The notes beneath the pieces are model-generated. The model was given only the letters and a program-made list of their open reading frames with translations, was not told where the DNA came from and searched no databases. This document shows positions 38,544-47,163 of a stretch of DNA of 64,000 bases, piece by piece. Source of the stretch: Mogibacterium sp. (GTDB lineage Bacteria; Bacillota; Clostridia; Peptostreptococcales; Anaerovoracaceae); the NCBI GenBank assembly GCA_017433975.1, contig JAFRGD010000017.1, forward strand, positions 62,001 to 126,000, read 5' to 3'. The stretch's first letter is position 1. Every line of letters starts with the position of its first letter. Both the position numbers and the translations under genes were made by a program.

Positions 38544-39938
38544 GTGGATCTATTAATGAACGCCGGCAAGCGGCGCAAAACTTTCCTGGTTGCGGCATTC
38601 GTGTCGCTGTCATCCCTGGTCAGCTTCAACTTCCTGACAAACCTGACGGAGGGCTTCATCATCGCGCTCTCCATCGTTGTCATGGAGGTTTTTCTATACT
38701 GCTTTGAAGACCTGACGCCGATGTTCGTCGCGGGGCTCTCCGGCATTCTGTCGCCGATGTTCCGGTTTGCGCTCGCCGCGGCGTTTTCGCGGAACGTGCC
38801 GTACGCCGCGAACCGCGAGTTACCGGCTTTCGCGTACTACTTCGCGTTCGGAATCGTCTTCACGTTGATCTATAGGCTTTTTTTCGCGAGAACCAAGAAT
38901 TTAAAGACCTTCCCGGCTGTCATATTTTTCAGCGATATCGCGGGGAACACCGCGGAGCTGCTCCTCCGGAGCGTCATCTCCGCGCGTGCCTTCTTCGACC
39001 TGTCCGTGTTCGGCGACGTCGTCGCGATTGCCTTCGTCCGCACTTTCATCGTCGTCGCGATCATCGCCGCGATCGAGAACTATCTGTTTATCGTATTGCG
39101 CAAGGAACGGGACATTGAGTACCAGCGGCTGATCGAGCAGGCGACGGTCATCGCGGAGGAGGTCCGGCTGATGGACAAGAACGTCGCGGAAATCGAGGAC
39201 CTGATGAAGAAAGCCTACGCGCTTTACCGCGAGATGGACGAAGCGGACTATCCGGACGAGGTCGTGCAAAAGGTCCTGGACGTCGCAAAGAACACCCACG
39301 AGGTCAAGGGCGACTATCAGGACGTCATCGGGGTGCTCAAGAGCCTGTTCGATGAAGACCTGGAGACGCAGCGGATGCGCATGTCCGAGGTCGTCCGGCT
39401 CGTGAAGGCCAACGTGCTCTCCAAGATCCGAAAGCGCAAACTGGACATTGTGATTATAACCCGCATCACCGCAGACTTCATCCTGGATCAGAGTTTCAAA
39501 ATGATGTCGATTCTTCGGAATCTCCTCACCAACGCGGCGGAGGCGATTGCGGAACAGGAGGGCGGCAAGGGAGCGATTACGGTTCTGGTCCGAAAGGCTC
39601 CGGACAGCCCGGCTGCTCCGGAGGAAGCCGATTACGAGATCATTGTGCACGATGACGGGCCCGGAATCCCCGAGGATGAGCTCGAAAACATCTTTCTCGA
39701 GGGATACTCGACTAAATTCAATTACATTACAGGTTACATTCAGCGCGGCCTCGGGCTGAGCGTGGTCAGGGACTACATAGAGCAGACGTTCCACGGAACC
39801 ATTCAGGTGGACTCCACCGTCGGGAAGGGGACGACCTTTACGATTACGATTCCGGGCAGATACATCGTCGCCCGGGACGAAGTAAAAGATAATCAGAGTG
39901 ATCCAACCGCACAACACGTCAAGGAGAATACGGTATGA
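38544..39938 (+). CDS. Sensor histidine kinase (GlnK-like)
   Basis: A 464-residue membrane kinase starting at GTG 38544 (AAAGGAGAATGAC upstream; ATG 38556 is possible). About five to six membrane segments span residues 12-185 (FIIALSIVVMEVFLYCFEDL; AYYFAFGIVFTLIYRLFFA; TFIVVAIIAAIENYLFIVL) without a large outside domain. Then comes a helical linker, the phospho-acceptor His in AKNTHEVKGDYQDV (about 250), and the ATPase domain with N-box RNLLTNAAEAI, DDGPGIPEDE, and GLGLSVVRDYIEQ. The histidine motif and membrane pattern recall B. subtilis GlnK. It overlaps the response regulator gene by four bases. Confidence 0.85.
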   Translation: MDLLMNAGKRRKTFLVAAFVSLSSLVSFNFLTNLTEGFIIALSIVVMEVFLYCFEDLTPMFVAGLSGILSPMFRFALAAAFSRNVPYAANRELPAFAYYFAFGIVFTLIYRLFFARTKNLKTFPAVIFFSDIAGNTAELLLRSVISARAFFDLSVFGDVVAIAFVRTFIVVAIIAAIENYLFIVLRKERDIEYQRLIEQATVIAEEVRLMDKNVAEIEDLMKKAYALYREMDEADYPDEVVQKVLDVAKNTHEVKGDYQDVIGVLKSLFDEDLETQRMRMSEVVRLVKANVLSKIRKRKLDIVIITRITADFILDQSFKMMSILRNLLTNAAEAIAEQEGGKGAITVLVRKAPDSPAAPEEADYEIIVHDDGPGIPEDELENIFLEGYSTKFNYITGYIQRGLGLSVVRDYIEQTFHGTIQVDSTVGKGTTFTITIPGRYIVARDEVKDNQSDPTAQHVKENTV

Positions 39939-40804
39939 ATTACTACATCGTGGATGACAATATCGCAACAGTTAAGACGCTGGAGAACATCGTCACCAAG
40001 CGGAAGCTCGGTACCGTCGTCGGAACCGAGACCAACCCGGTGGCCGCTGTGACGGAAATCCGCAGGCTCTGCCCGGACATCGTGCTGGTGGATCTTTTGA
40101 TGGGCGGCATGGACGGAATTACGCTGGTCAGCCGCGTCCGCGAGACGAACCCCGACATCTGCTTTGTGATGATTTCCAAGGTCACGGATAAGACGATGGT
40201 CCAGAGCGCCTACAACGCGGGCGTGGAGTTCTTCATCAACAAGCCGGTCAGCCTCGTCGAGGTCGAGCGCGTGCTCGGCAACGTGGCGGAGCGGATCCGG
40301 ATGCGGGCCATGCTCGCGAATCTCCGGACGGTCTTTGAAGGGGCGGAGGTCGGGTCCGCAGCGCCTGCGGCAAAGCGCATCCAGCCGGAGGTCAGCCGCG
40401 TGGACGAAGAGGTCCGCAAGCTCGACGTGCTCTTCGGGGCGCTCGGCATGCTGGGCGAACGCGGCGTGCAGGATATCCGCGCAATCTATAAATACATGAT
40501 CGATCACGACTGCGTCTACGATAAATCCATCCTGACCGAGGTGGCGGAACAGATGAACGACACGGTCAAGAACGTCGAGCAGCGCGTCCGGCGCGCGATC
40601 CGCCGGGGCCTGTCCAACGCGGCGTCCGCCGGCATCGACGACTTCGGCAGCGAGACGTTCGTCATCTACGCGAACTACGTGTTCGAGTTCACCTCCCTCA
40701 AGGACGAAATGAACTACCAGCAGGGCCGCGGCGTCACCGGCGGCCGCGTGAGCATCTCCAAGTTCATGGAAGGCCTGATGCTGTACAGCCGTTGTGTAGA
40801 GTAG
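39935..40804 (+). CDS. Response regulator with YcbB-type DNA-binding domain (GlnL-like)
   Basis: A 289-residue protein. The receiver (1-120) has acidic VDDN, the phospho-acceptor in IVLVDLLMGGMDG (about D53), and the Lys of FINKPVS. The output half (about 155-289) matches the YcbB domain: LFGALGMLGERGVQDIRAI, VAEQMNDTVKNVEQRVRRAIRRGLSN, YANYVFEFTSLKDEMNYQQGR. In B. subtilis GlnL uses this domain and, with GlnK, controls glutaminase and the AGCS glutamine symporter GlnT. An AGCS gene lies 390 bases downstream here, so a similar link is likely. Confidence 0.88.
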   Translation: MNYYIVDDNIATVKTLENIVTKRKLGTVVGTETNPVAAVTEIRRLCPDIVLVDLLMGGMDGITLVSRVRETNPDICFVMISKVTDKTMVQSAYNAGVEFFINKPVSLVEVERVLGNVAERIRMRAMLANLRTVFEGAEVGSAAPAAKRIQPEVSRVDEEVRKLDVLFGALGMLGERGVQDIRAIYKYMIDHDCVYDKSILTEVAEQMNDTVKNVEQRVRRAIRRGLSNAASAGIDDFGSETFVIYANYVFEFTSLKDEMNYQQGRGVTGGRVSISKFMEGLMLYSRCVE

Positions 40805-40839
40805 GAGAGTAGTAAGTTTGTTCAGGTGTTGGACGGGTA

Positions 40840-40994
40840 CGGGTGCTGGCGGTGCGCCAAGGGGGCTTGCCGGCAGCCGGTCCTTAGCGATTCGCGAGTC
40901 CGTCACCGCAAACAAGGGTGAAGCGAGAGCTTAGGACCGCTGCGTTGCCGGCACGAGGCGCGAGCCGTACCCCTTGGCGCACCGCCAGCACCCG
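40840..40994 (+). repeat. Structured repeat B, copy 1
   Basis: A 155-nt element with 25-bp perfect outer arms (40840-40864 with 40970-40994), then a conserved core of about 105 nt containing TTGCCGGCAGCCGGT, CCTTAGCGATTCGCGAG, GAGCTTAGGACCG, TGCGTTGCCGGCACGAGG and GAGCCGTAC. The core matches copies at 43938 and 58071, whereas the arm sequence is unique to this copy. It starts 36 bases after the response regulator stop. Confidence 0.88.
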
Positions 40995-41194
40995 CACTTG
41001 ACTAACGCTTGAAAAAAATATTGCACTTTTTATGTTTTTCTAAAAGAACAATGGAATAAAAAGCGCTTCCGTGACTTTTTTTGAATCTTTTTGAGACGGT
41101 CGGGTTTAATTGTTGTAACAATACAATACAATTAACTCGACTTTTTATTTCTCTTCAATTATCGGCTGTTGTTTATTAAAAAAGGAGCAATCAT
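40995..41194 (+). promoter_or_regulatory. Leader of the AGCS symporter gene
   Basis: A/T-rich region after repeat B. CAATACAATTAACTCGAC (41124-41141) is the exact reverse complement of a site before arcB (36237-36254), and it pairs partly with TTAATTGTTGT (41106-41116) just upstream. CTTTTTATTT follows. The ribosome site AAAGGAGC lies before ATG 41195. A regulator site shared with arcB is suggested. Confidence 0.5.
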
Positions 41195-42595
41195 ATGTTT
41201 ATTATCAATGCCCTTGCGGCATTCGGCAACTGGTTCTGGGGCCTCCCGATCCTGATCGTCGTTCTCGGCGGCGGCCTGATCATCAACTTCTATCTGGGCT
41301 TCCCGCAGATCAAGAGATTCGGCTACATGCTGAGCCAGACCTTCGGTACCATGTTCAAAAAGAACGACAAGGAGGGCGTTTCGTCCTTCGCTGCTGCCTG
41401 CGCGGCTCTTGCTGCTTCCGTAGGCGCATCCAACATCGTCGGCGTTCCAGTCGCGATCGCGCTGGGCGGCCCTGGTGCGGTATTCTGGATCCTGATGATC
41501 GCGCTGCTCGGTTGCGCGACCAAGTACGTCGAGGTTATCCTCGGTGTCAGATTCCGTGAAAAGGACGCCAACGGCGAGTGGGCTGGTGGTCCGTTCTATT
41601 ACTGCAAGGCGATCGGCGGCAAGCTGGGCCTCTTCCTGGGCTACTTCTTCTCCATCGCTCTGATGCTCGAGATCGTTCCGTCCGTTGCTTCTCAGTGCCT
41701 GTCCGCGACCTCCCAGACGGCGGTCTTCGGTATGGACCAGAGAATCGTCGGCGTTCTGATCGCGATCGTCACCTGCGTCGTCGTACTCGGCGGCTTCAAC
41801 CGTGTTGCTGACACGATGAACCTGATGGTTCCGATCATGTCCGTCATCTACATGGCTGGCGCTCTGGTCGTCATCATTGTTCACGCGAACAACATTCTCC
41901 CTGCAATCGCGAGCATCTTCGCGTATGCGTTCAGACCACACGCTGCGATGGGCGGCTTCGTCGGTTCCGTTGTCGCTGCGACCATCCGCTGGGGTGCTGC
42001 CCGTGGCGTTTACTCCAACGAGGCTGGCTTCGGTGAAGCGGCTGTCGCGCACGCTGGCGCGGACGTCGACCACCCGGTCCGTCAGGGCTTCTGGGGCATG
42101 TTCGAGGTTACCGTTGACACCCTGCTCATCTGCAACATCACCGCTCTCGCAGTTCTGACCTCCGGCGCTTGGACGATGGAAGGCGTTGAGAACGGCGCTC
42201 TTGCACAGGCTGCATTTGCTACCGTCTTCGGAAATGCCGGTAACTACTTCGTAGCGATCTGCGTATTCCTGTTCGTACTCTCGACCGTAATCGTTATCGC
42301 GTTCTACGGCCAGAAGCAGTCCGAGACCCTCTTCGGCGCGAAGGGTTCCAAGATCTGGTTCTTCGTCTATCCGGCTATGATGATCATCGCTGCGTTCGGC
42401 ATGGACCTGACCACTGCTTACTCCGTCACCGACGCTCTGCTCGGCTTCGCGATCATCCCGAACATGATCGGTTGCGTTTACCACCTCAAAGAGGTCAAGA
42501 AGCTCCAGGACGAGTACTTCAATACTCCTGGAATGTACTACCTCGCTGACATGGCTGCAAAGGAAGCCAAGAAGGCTGCGAAGGCTGCGAAATAG
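41195..42595 (+). CDS. AGCS family alanine/glycine/glutamine:cation symporter
   Basis: A 466-residue integral membrane transporter with about ten to eleven hydrophobic segments. The family signature is in GGPGAVFWILMIALLGCATK followed by YVEVILGVRFRE; other marks are GVPVAIALGG, SNEAGFGEAAVAHAGAD and TLLICNITALAVLTSG. It would take up alanine, glycine or glutamine with Na+. The Lys-rich tail (AAKEAKKAAKAAK) is simple sequence. Codon use is strongly optimised as in arcB. The GlnKL-like pair upstream and alanine racemase downstream suggest alanine or glutamine as substrate. Confidence 0.93.
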   Translation: MFIINALAAFGNWFWGLPILIVVLGGGLIINFYLGFPQIKRFGYMLSQTFGTMFKKNDKEGVSSFAAACAALAASVGASNIVGVPVAIALGGPGAVFWILMIALLGCATKYVEVILGVRFREKDANGEWAGGPFYYCKAIGGKLGLFLGYFFSIALMLEIVPSVASQCLSATSQTAVFGMDQRIVGVLIAIVTCVVVLGGFNRVADTMNLMVPIMSVIYMAGALVVIIVHANNILPAIASIFAYAFRPHAAMGGFVGSVVAATIRWGAARGVYSNEAGFGEAAVAHAGADVDHPVRQGFWGMFEVTVDTLLICNITALAVLTSGAWTMEGVENGALAQAAFATVFGNAGNYFVAICVFLFVLSTVIVIAFYGQKQSETLFGAKGSKIWFFVYPAMMIIAAFGMDLTTAYSVTDALLGFAIIPNMIGCVYHLKEVKKLQDEYFNTPGMYYLADMAAKEAKKAAKAAK

Positions 42596-42683
42596 TGAAA
42601 ATCCCTAGTTGATCGAACCCTATTGCAGAATGATCCTGTACGGCTTTGCCTGTGCAGGGTCATTCTGTGTCAAGAGGAAAATT

Positions 42684-43898
42684 ATGAAAGCAATGAGTAA
42701 TGAACATGGCGCGGCGCCGCGGTTCCGGCGTACCTGGGCGGAGATCGACCTCGACGCCATCACCTGGAACGTCGAAAAGTCGAAGGAACACATCGCGAAG
42801 GCGAACGGTCACGACGTCAAAATGATGTGCGTCGTGAAGTCGGACGCCTACGGGTACGGTGCCCGCGAAGTCGCGAAGCACCTGGAGTCAATCGGCGTCG
42901 ACTACCTCGGCGTGGCCTGCATCGACGAGGCGGAAGAGATCCGGACTGCCGGCGTGCGGATGCCAATCCACATTTTTGGAGATACCCCGGCGAGCGAGAT
43001 CGGCCGGCTGCTCGACATGGACCTCGACCAGACGGTCCACAGCCTCGCGTACGCCCGCGCGCTGAACGACGCGGCCGCTGCGTACGGCCGGAAGCTCCGC
43101 GTGCAGATCGAGCTCGACACCGGCATGGGCCGGATGGGGTTCCTCTGTGAGGAGGATACCCTGGAGCAGCTCGCGGAGGAGATCACCGAAGTCGTGCGGC
43201 TGCCGTGGCTCGAGCCGGCCGGCATCTTTGCGCACTTCGCGGTGTCGGACGACCCGGGCATTGTCGAGAGCGAAGACTATACGCGGCTGCAGTATGCGCG
43301 CTTCCAGAAGGGGATCGAGGCGGTCGAAGCCGCGTCCGGCTTTACGTTCCCATTGCACCATTGCTGCAACTCCGGCGGCATCGCGTTCTTCCCGCACATG
43401 GCGATGGACATGGTCCGCAACGGAATCATTACGTACGGGATGAGCCCGATGGCGGACGCGGTCGGCGGCATTCCGGCGATGACGGTCAAGACGACGGTAT
43501 CCGTTGTCCGGACGATTCCGGCCGGGAACACCGTGAGCTACGGCCGGACGTTCACCGCGGAGCGCGAGACGCGGATTGCGGTGCTGCCGATCGGCTATGG
43601 GGACGGCCTGGTCCGGCTGATGAGCAATCACGTCGACGTGATGACGCCTTACGGCCGCGCGCCGCAGATCGGACGGATCTGCATGGACGTCTGCATGATC
43701 GACGTGACGGACCTCCCGGAGGTCAAAGCCGGCGACGTCGTCGAAGTCTACGGCCGCAACATCACCGCGCAGGAGGACGCGAACCGCAGCGGAACGATCG
43801 CGGCGGAACTCACCTGCTGCCTGCCGGCGCGCGTACCGCGGCTGTACTACCGCGGTGGTGAGCTCGTCTGCGACGAACAGCGGCTGCTGCAGCGGTAA
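42684..43898 (+). CDS. alr: Alanine racemase
   Basis: A 404-residue PLP enzyme that makes D-alanine for peptidoglycan. ATG 42684 is preceded by AAGAGGAAA; ATG 42693 is an alternative. Motifs: RTWAEIDLDAITWNV, the PLP Lys in CVVKSDAYGYGAREVAKHL (about residue 54), ELDTGMGRMGF, HCCNSGGIAFF, the catalytic Tyr in VSYGRTFTAE, and GRICMDVCMIDVTDLP. It lies 88 bases after the AGCS symporter gene, so imported alanine could be racemised directly. It is followed by repeat element B. Confidence 0.93.
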   Translation: MKAMSNEHGAAPRFRRTWAEIDLDAITWNVEKSKEHIAKANGHDVKMMCVVKSDAYGYGAREVAKHLESIGVDYLGVACIDEAEEIRTAGVRMPIHIFGDTPASEIGRLLDMDLDQTVHSLAYARALNDAAAAYGRKLRVQIELDTGMGRMGFLCEEDTLEQLAEEITEVVRLPWLEPAGIFAHFAVSDDPGIVESEDYTRLQYARFQKGIEAVEAASGFTFPLHHCCNSGGIAFFPHMAMDMVRNGIITYGMSPMADAVGGIPAMTVKTTVSVVRTIPAGNTVSYGRTFTAERETRIAVLPIGYGDGLVRLMSNHVDVMTPYGRAPQIGRICMDVCMIDVTDLPEVKAGDVVEVYGRNITAQEDANRSGTIAAELTCCLPARVPRLYYRGGELVCDEQRLLQR

Positions 43899-43937
43899 GG
43901 CGGCAGTGAGAACGGTGCCTTTTGACAGGTTTTCATA

Positions 43938-44075
43938 GCGTGGGACTGCCCGCAGCAGCGGCTTTCCGGCAGCCGGTGCTTAGCGATAAACGAGCCGGCG
44001 GCGAAGTTTGAGCTTAGCACCGTTGCGTCGCCGGAACGAGGCGAGAGCCGTACGCTGCAGCGGGCAGTTCCGCAC
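43938..44075 (+). repeat. Structured repeat B, copy 2
   Basis: A 138-nt element. Outer arms ACTGCCCGCAGCAGCG (43945-43960) and CGCTGCAGCGGGCAGT (44053-44068) pair in 15 of 16 positions and differ from the arms of the other copies. The core repeats GGCTTTCCGGCAGCCGGT, GCTTAGCGAT, GAGCTTAGCACC, GCGTCGCCGGAACGAGGC and GAGCCGTAC. It lies between alr and pyrB. Confidence 0.88.
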
Positions 44076-44120
44076 TATACGAAAAAGTGTCAAAAGACAC
44101 CGCTCCCGTTGCCAGCGACC

Positions 44121-44149
44121 TTGAAACCGGTACCGGAATAGTGTATCAT
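44121..44149 (+). promoter_or_regulatory. pyrBI promoter
   Basis: TTGAAA (44121-44126) and TATCAT (44144-44149) with a 17-base spacer, about 80 bases before pyrB. Confidence 0.65.
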
Positions 44150-44177
44150 TATTACGATAAGACGCGAGGAGATTACG

Positions 44178-44213
44178 GGCTTTCGCTCGGCGGACGCCGG
44201 ACGAAGGCCTTTT
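44178..44213 (+). promoter_or_regulatory. Possible attenuator hairpin in the pyrBI leader
   Basis: GGCTTTCG pairs with CGAAGGCC (one G-T pair) around a GC-rich loop and TTTTC follows, all within the leader and directly before the AAGGAGG ribosome site of pyrB. It could stop transcription early, as pyrBI leaders do in enteric bacteria, but no leader peptide is clear. Confidence 0.45.
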
Positions 44214-44229
44214 CATAAGGAGGTTTTTT

Positions 44230-45150
44230 ATGAGCGAACTGCGCCATCTGATCAACATCACGGACCTCTCGGTGGAGGAAATCGACCACCTGATTGCCGT
44301 TGCGGATGACATCATCGCGCACCCGGAAGCCTATTGGGATGCCTGCGCGCACAAGAAACTGGCGACGCTGTTCTTTGAACCGAGCACCCGGACCAGGCTC
44401 AGCTTTACGGCTGCGATGATGGAGCTCGGCGGCAACGTGCTGGGCTTTGACCAGGCGGCTTCCAGCTCGACGTCAAAGGGCGAGAGCGTTTCGGATACGA
44501 TCGTCATGGCCTGCTGTTACGCGGACATTGTAGCGATGCGCCACCCGAAGGAAGGCGCTCCGTTCGTCGGCGCACGGCATTCGACGGTTCCGATCATCAA
44601 TGCCGGCGACGGCGGCCACTTCCACCCGACGCAGACCCTGACCGACCTTCTGACGATCCACCGCAAAAAAGGCGACTTCAAGGGCCTGACCATCGGTCTC
44701 TGCGGCGACCTCAAATTCGGCCGGACGGTTCACTCGCTGATTGAAGCGATGATCCGCTATGAGGATATCCACTTTGTCATGATTTCCCCGGAGGAACTCG
44801 ACCTGCCGAGTTATATCAAGGAACAACTGAACAAAGCAGGCGTCGACTGGCGTGAAGTCAGCAGCCTCGAGGAGGCGCTGCCGGAGCTCGATGTGCTCTA
44901 CATGACACGCGTGCAAAAGGAACGCTTCTTCAACGAAGAGGACTACATTCGTCTTAAGGACAGCTTCATCCTGAACCGCGCGATGCTCAGCACGGCCAAG
45001 GACGACATGATCGTGATGCACCCGCTGCCGCGCGTCAACGAGATTGCAATCGACGTGGACGACGACCCGCGCGCCACATATTTCTACCAGGCGCTGATGG
45101 GCAAATACATCCGGATGGCGCTGATTCTGTTCCTGCTCGGAATCAAGTAG
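44230..45150 (+). CDS. pyrB: Aspartate carbamoyltransferase, catalytic chain
   Basis: A 306-residue enzyme for the first committed step of pyrimidine synthesis (carbamoyl phosphate plus aspartate to carbamoyl aspartate). Carbamoyl-phosphate loop [12 protein letters not shown] (about 53-58), the 80s loop [27 protein letters not shown] and [17 protein letters not shown] are intact. Partner gene pyrI follows after 35 bases, so this is the class B, allosterically controlled form. It competes with arcC for carbamoyl phosphate. Confidence 0.96.
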   Translation: MSELRHLINITDLSVEEIDHLIAVADDIIAHPEAYWDACAHKKLATLFFEPSTRTRLSFTAAMMELGGNVLGFDQAASSSTSKGESVSDTIVMACCYADIVAMRHPKEGAPFVGARHSTVPIINAGDGGHFHPTQTLTDLLTIHRKKGDFKGLTIGLCGDLKFGRTVHSLIEAMIRYEDIHFVMISPEELDLPSYIKEQLNKAGVDWREVSSLEEALPELDVLYMTRVQKERFFNEEDYIRLKDSFILNRAMLSTAKDDMIVMHPLPRVNEIAIDVDDDPRATYFYQALMGKYIRMALILFLLGIK

Positions 45151-45185
45151 GCAAACCGCACCGGCAACCAGCAAAGGAGGACCTC

Positions 45186-45611
45186 ATGAACTTAGATGGA
45201 GTAACAACGGGAACCGTGCTTGACCACATTCAGGCAGGCAAGGGCTGGGAGATCTACAATCTGCTCAAACTCGATAAAGAGGAGTGCACGGTCGCGATCA
45301 TCCAGCGTGTCGACAGCACCAAATACGGCAAGAAAGACATCATCAAGATCGACGGCGACACGGACATCGATCTCGATATCCTCGGCTATTTCGATACCCG
45401 GATCACGGTGAACAAAATCAGAGACGGCGTCCTGGAGAAAAAAGTCAAACTCAAACTGCCGGAGCGGCTGGTCGGTGTCCTCGAGTGCCGCAACCCGCGG
45501 TGCATCACGTCGGTCGAGAAGGGCATCCCGCACGAATTCCGGCTCGCCGACCGCGAAAAGAAAAGATACCGCTGCCTGTACTGCGACACGGTCTACAAAG
45601 AGAAGAAATAA
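45186..45611 (+). CDS. pyrI: Aspartate carbamoyltransferase, regulatory chain
   Basis: A 141-residue chain. The N-terminal allosteric domain (MNLDGVTTGTVLDHIQAGKG, about 1-95) binds nucleotides; the C-terminal zinc domain carries CRNPRC and CLYC (four Cys, ligand pattern C-x4-C...C-x2-C), which docks on PyrB. It should give feedback control by CTP/ATP. AAAGGAGGACCTC gives a strong ribosome site. No other pyrimidine gene is attached. Confidence 0.95.
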   Translation: MNLDGVTTGTVLDHIQAGKGWEIYNLLKLDKEECTVAIIQRVDSTKYGKKDIIKIDGDTDIDLDILGYFDTRITVNKIRDGVLEKKVKLKLPERLVGVLECRNPRCITSVEKGIPHEFRLADREKKRYRCLYCDTVYKEKK

Positions 45612-45694
45612 CAGCTGACATCGCGCTTGCTGCGGCGAATGCGAATGACGCGGTAATCGGTGTCGGCTGGCACAACGCGATCACTGTATCTGAC

Positions 45695-45718
45695 ACGGCC
45701 CCCAAGGGGGCCGTTTTG
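45695..45718 (+). terminator. Terminator of the pyrBI operon
   Basis: ACGGCCCCC pairs with GGGGGCCGT around AA and is followed by TTTTG. Confidence 0.9.
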
Positions 45719-46163
45719 TGTGGGCCGAATCGACGTGCAACGGACCACGGGATCTTCGTGTGCCGGGTTGCGGTTATAGTCGCGCGAAAATATTTTTACA
45801 GAAATATCCCTTTTTTCAACATTATAATCCCTGTTTTTTTTATATTGTTGAAATCGTCTACGCCGATGTGGTAGAACATACTTCCCGAGCCGCGCACTGT
45901 GCTTGCGCGGCGACTCACACGCGGCCGAAGCCCTTGGATTCTTCGCAATTGTTACTTCTGAGGGGTCGGAACATCGAAAAGTAACAACAATTCATTCGGA
46001 TGATGCCGTATGAAGAGGGTGACGATGAGATTGCGGTGTAGTCGGGCATAAATGGAGCACTTAATTCAAGAGAATTGAATCGAATTGAGTGTTGAAACGC
46101 TGTATTTCTTTAGGGGAAAGGAATGTAGAAGAAGTGGTTTGTTACTTTTGAGGAGTACGACCT
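45719..46163 (+). other. Non-coding gap with a paired 37-nt repeat
   Basis: No gene is seen. Two related 37-nt stretches, 45951-45987 and 46141-46177, match in 28 positions; both begin GTTACTT, contain TGAGG and end AAGTAA, and so can fold on themselves. The second overlaps the ribosome site (GAGGAG, 46150-46155) and TTG start of the next gene. Between them lies an A/T-rich tract with AATTCAAGAGAATTGAAT. Confidence 0.55.
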
Positions 46164-47048
46164 TTGAGAAGTAATAAAACTGAGAATCGCAGCGGTGAAA
46201 GTGAGCGCAACATGGATCTGACAAAAGAACTGAAACGGTGCAGGCAACTGCATTATCGCCTGGTGCGAAGGCGGAACAGACTCGGAGCGGCAGACACGAT
46301 CCGACTGCTTCGTGACGAGCGGAACAGCGGATATTATTACGCGGTCCGGATTGGGGAAACAAATGATACGCGACGATACCTCGGAACCTCGGCAAGCGAA
46401 GAAGTAAAGGTTGTTCAAGAGCGGCGGTTTCTGGACCGGGCACTGCTGAATCTCGAGAAAAGCATTCGCCGGCTGGAAAAATTCGGGCGGGAGTATCGGC
46501 CGTTTGACGCAGCGGTAATCAATGCGAGCCTTCCCAAAGCATATCAGCTGGCCGAGGATCACTTGCGCGAAGTGATCGGAGCGGACCAGGCGCAGAAGTG
46601 GCTTCGGCAGGCGCTTTTAGAAAAGGAGCGGCTGGATTCCTTGCTCGGGGTCCCGTATCCGGAGGAACTGAAGCATTCAGCAAAGAACGGCGTCATGATG
46701 CGGTCCAAGTCGGAGGTCGTCATCGCAAACGCGCTGCTCGATGCCGGAATCGCATTTGTATATGAACTGCCAGTGAAGGTGCGTGGCAAATGGATTCGTC
46801 CCGATTTTACAATTTACTGTCCAAAGACAGGCAGGATCATCTATTGGGAACACGTTGGCATGCTGCATTCAGAAAGGTACCGAAATGATTTCGCGCTCAA
46901 AATGGATACATATCATTGGGCAAAGCTGGTACCGGGTGTCGATTTTCTGCTTTCGTTTGAGGATCTCAAAGGTAATCTGAACTCCGATATCATCGATGTG
47001 ATGATTCGGGAACTATTACTGGAGGATGAGACATGGATTGCCGGATAG
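46164..47048 (+). CDS. PD-(D/E)XK nuclease-like protein, unknown function
   Basis: A 294-residue protein. TTG 46164 is preferred because GAGGAG lies 8 bases upstream; ATG 46212 has no ribosome site. The N-terminal half (about 20-150) is helical and charged (ELKRCRQLHYRLVRRRNRLG). The C-terminal half resembles the nuclease fold: MRSKSEVVIANALLDAG (helix with Glu), RPDFTIYCPKTGRIIYWEH (PD...ExH in place of ExK) and SFEDLKGNLNS. Proteins of this kind are common and uncharacterised in Clostridia. It stands alone; a phage or mobile origin is possible given the nearby repeats, but there is no direct sign. Confidence 0.65.
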   Translation: MRSNKTENRSGESERNMDLTKELKRCRQLHYRLVRRRNRLGAADTIRLLRDERNSGYYYAVRIGETNDTRRYLGTSASEEVKVVQERRFLDRALLNLEKSIRRLEKFGREYRPFDAAVINASLPKAYQLAEDHLREVIGADQAQKWLRQALLEKERLDSLLGVPYPEELKHSAKNGVMMRSKSEVVIANALLDAGIAFVYELPVKVRGKWIRPDFTIYCPKTGRIIYWEHVGMLHSERYRNDFALKMDTYHWAKLVPGVDFLLSFEDLKGNLNSDIIDVMIRELLLEDETWIAG

Positions 47049-47163
47049 GGTTGTGTAAACGATATTTAGAAGTCTGTGCGCGTTTTGAAAGATTCACTAA
47101 CACGCGGCGGGGAATATTGATATAATAGATACAATAAAGCAGCTGCGGGAGGAAGGCAGGAAC

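Noticed and set aside
36403..38613. Minus-strand reading frame of 736 codons across arcB and arcC
   Set aside because: Spans two convincing plus-strand enzymes and a terminator; shadow composition.
46164..47048. Phage integrase or transposase
   Set aside because: No DDE, tyrosine or serine recombinase motifs; the C-terminal half looks like a PD-(D/E)XK fold instead.
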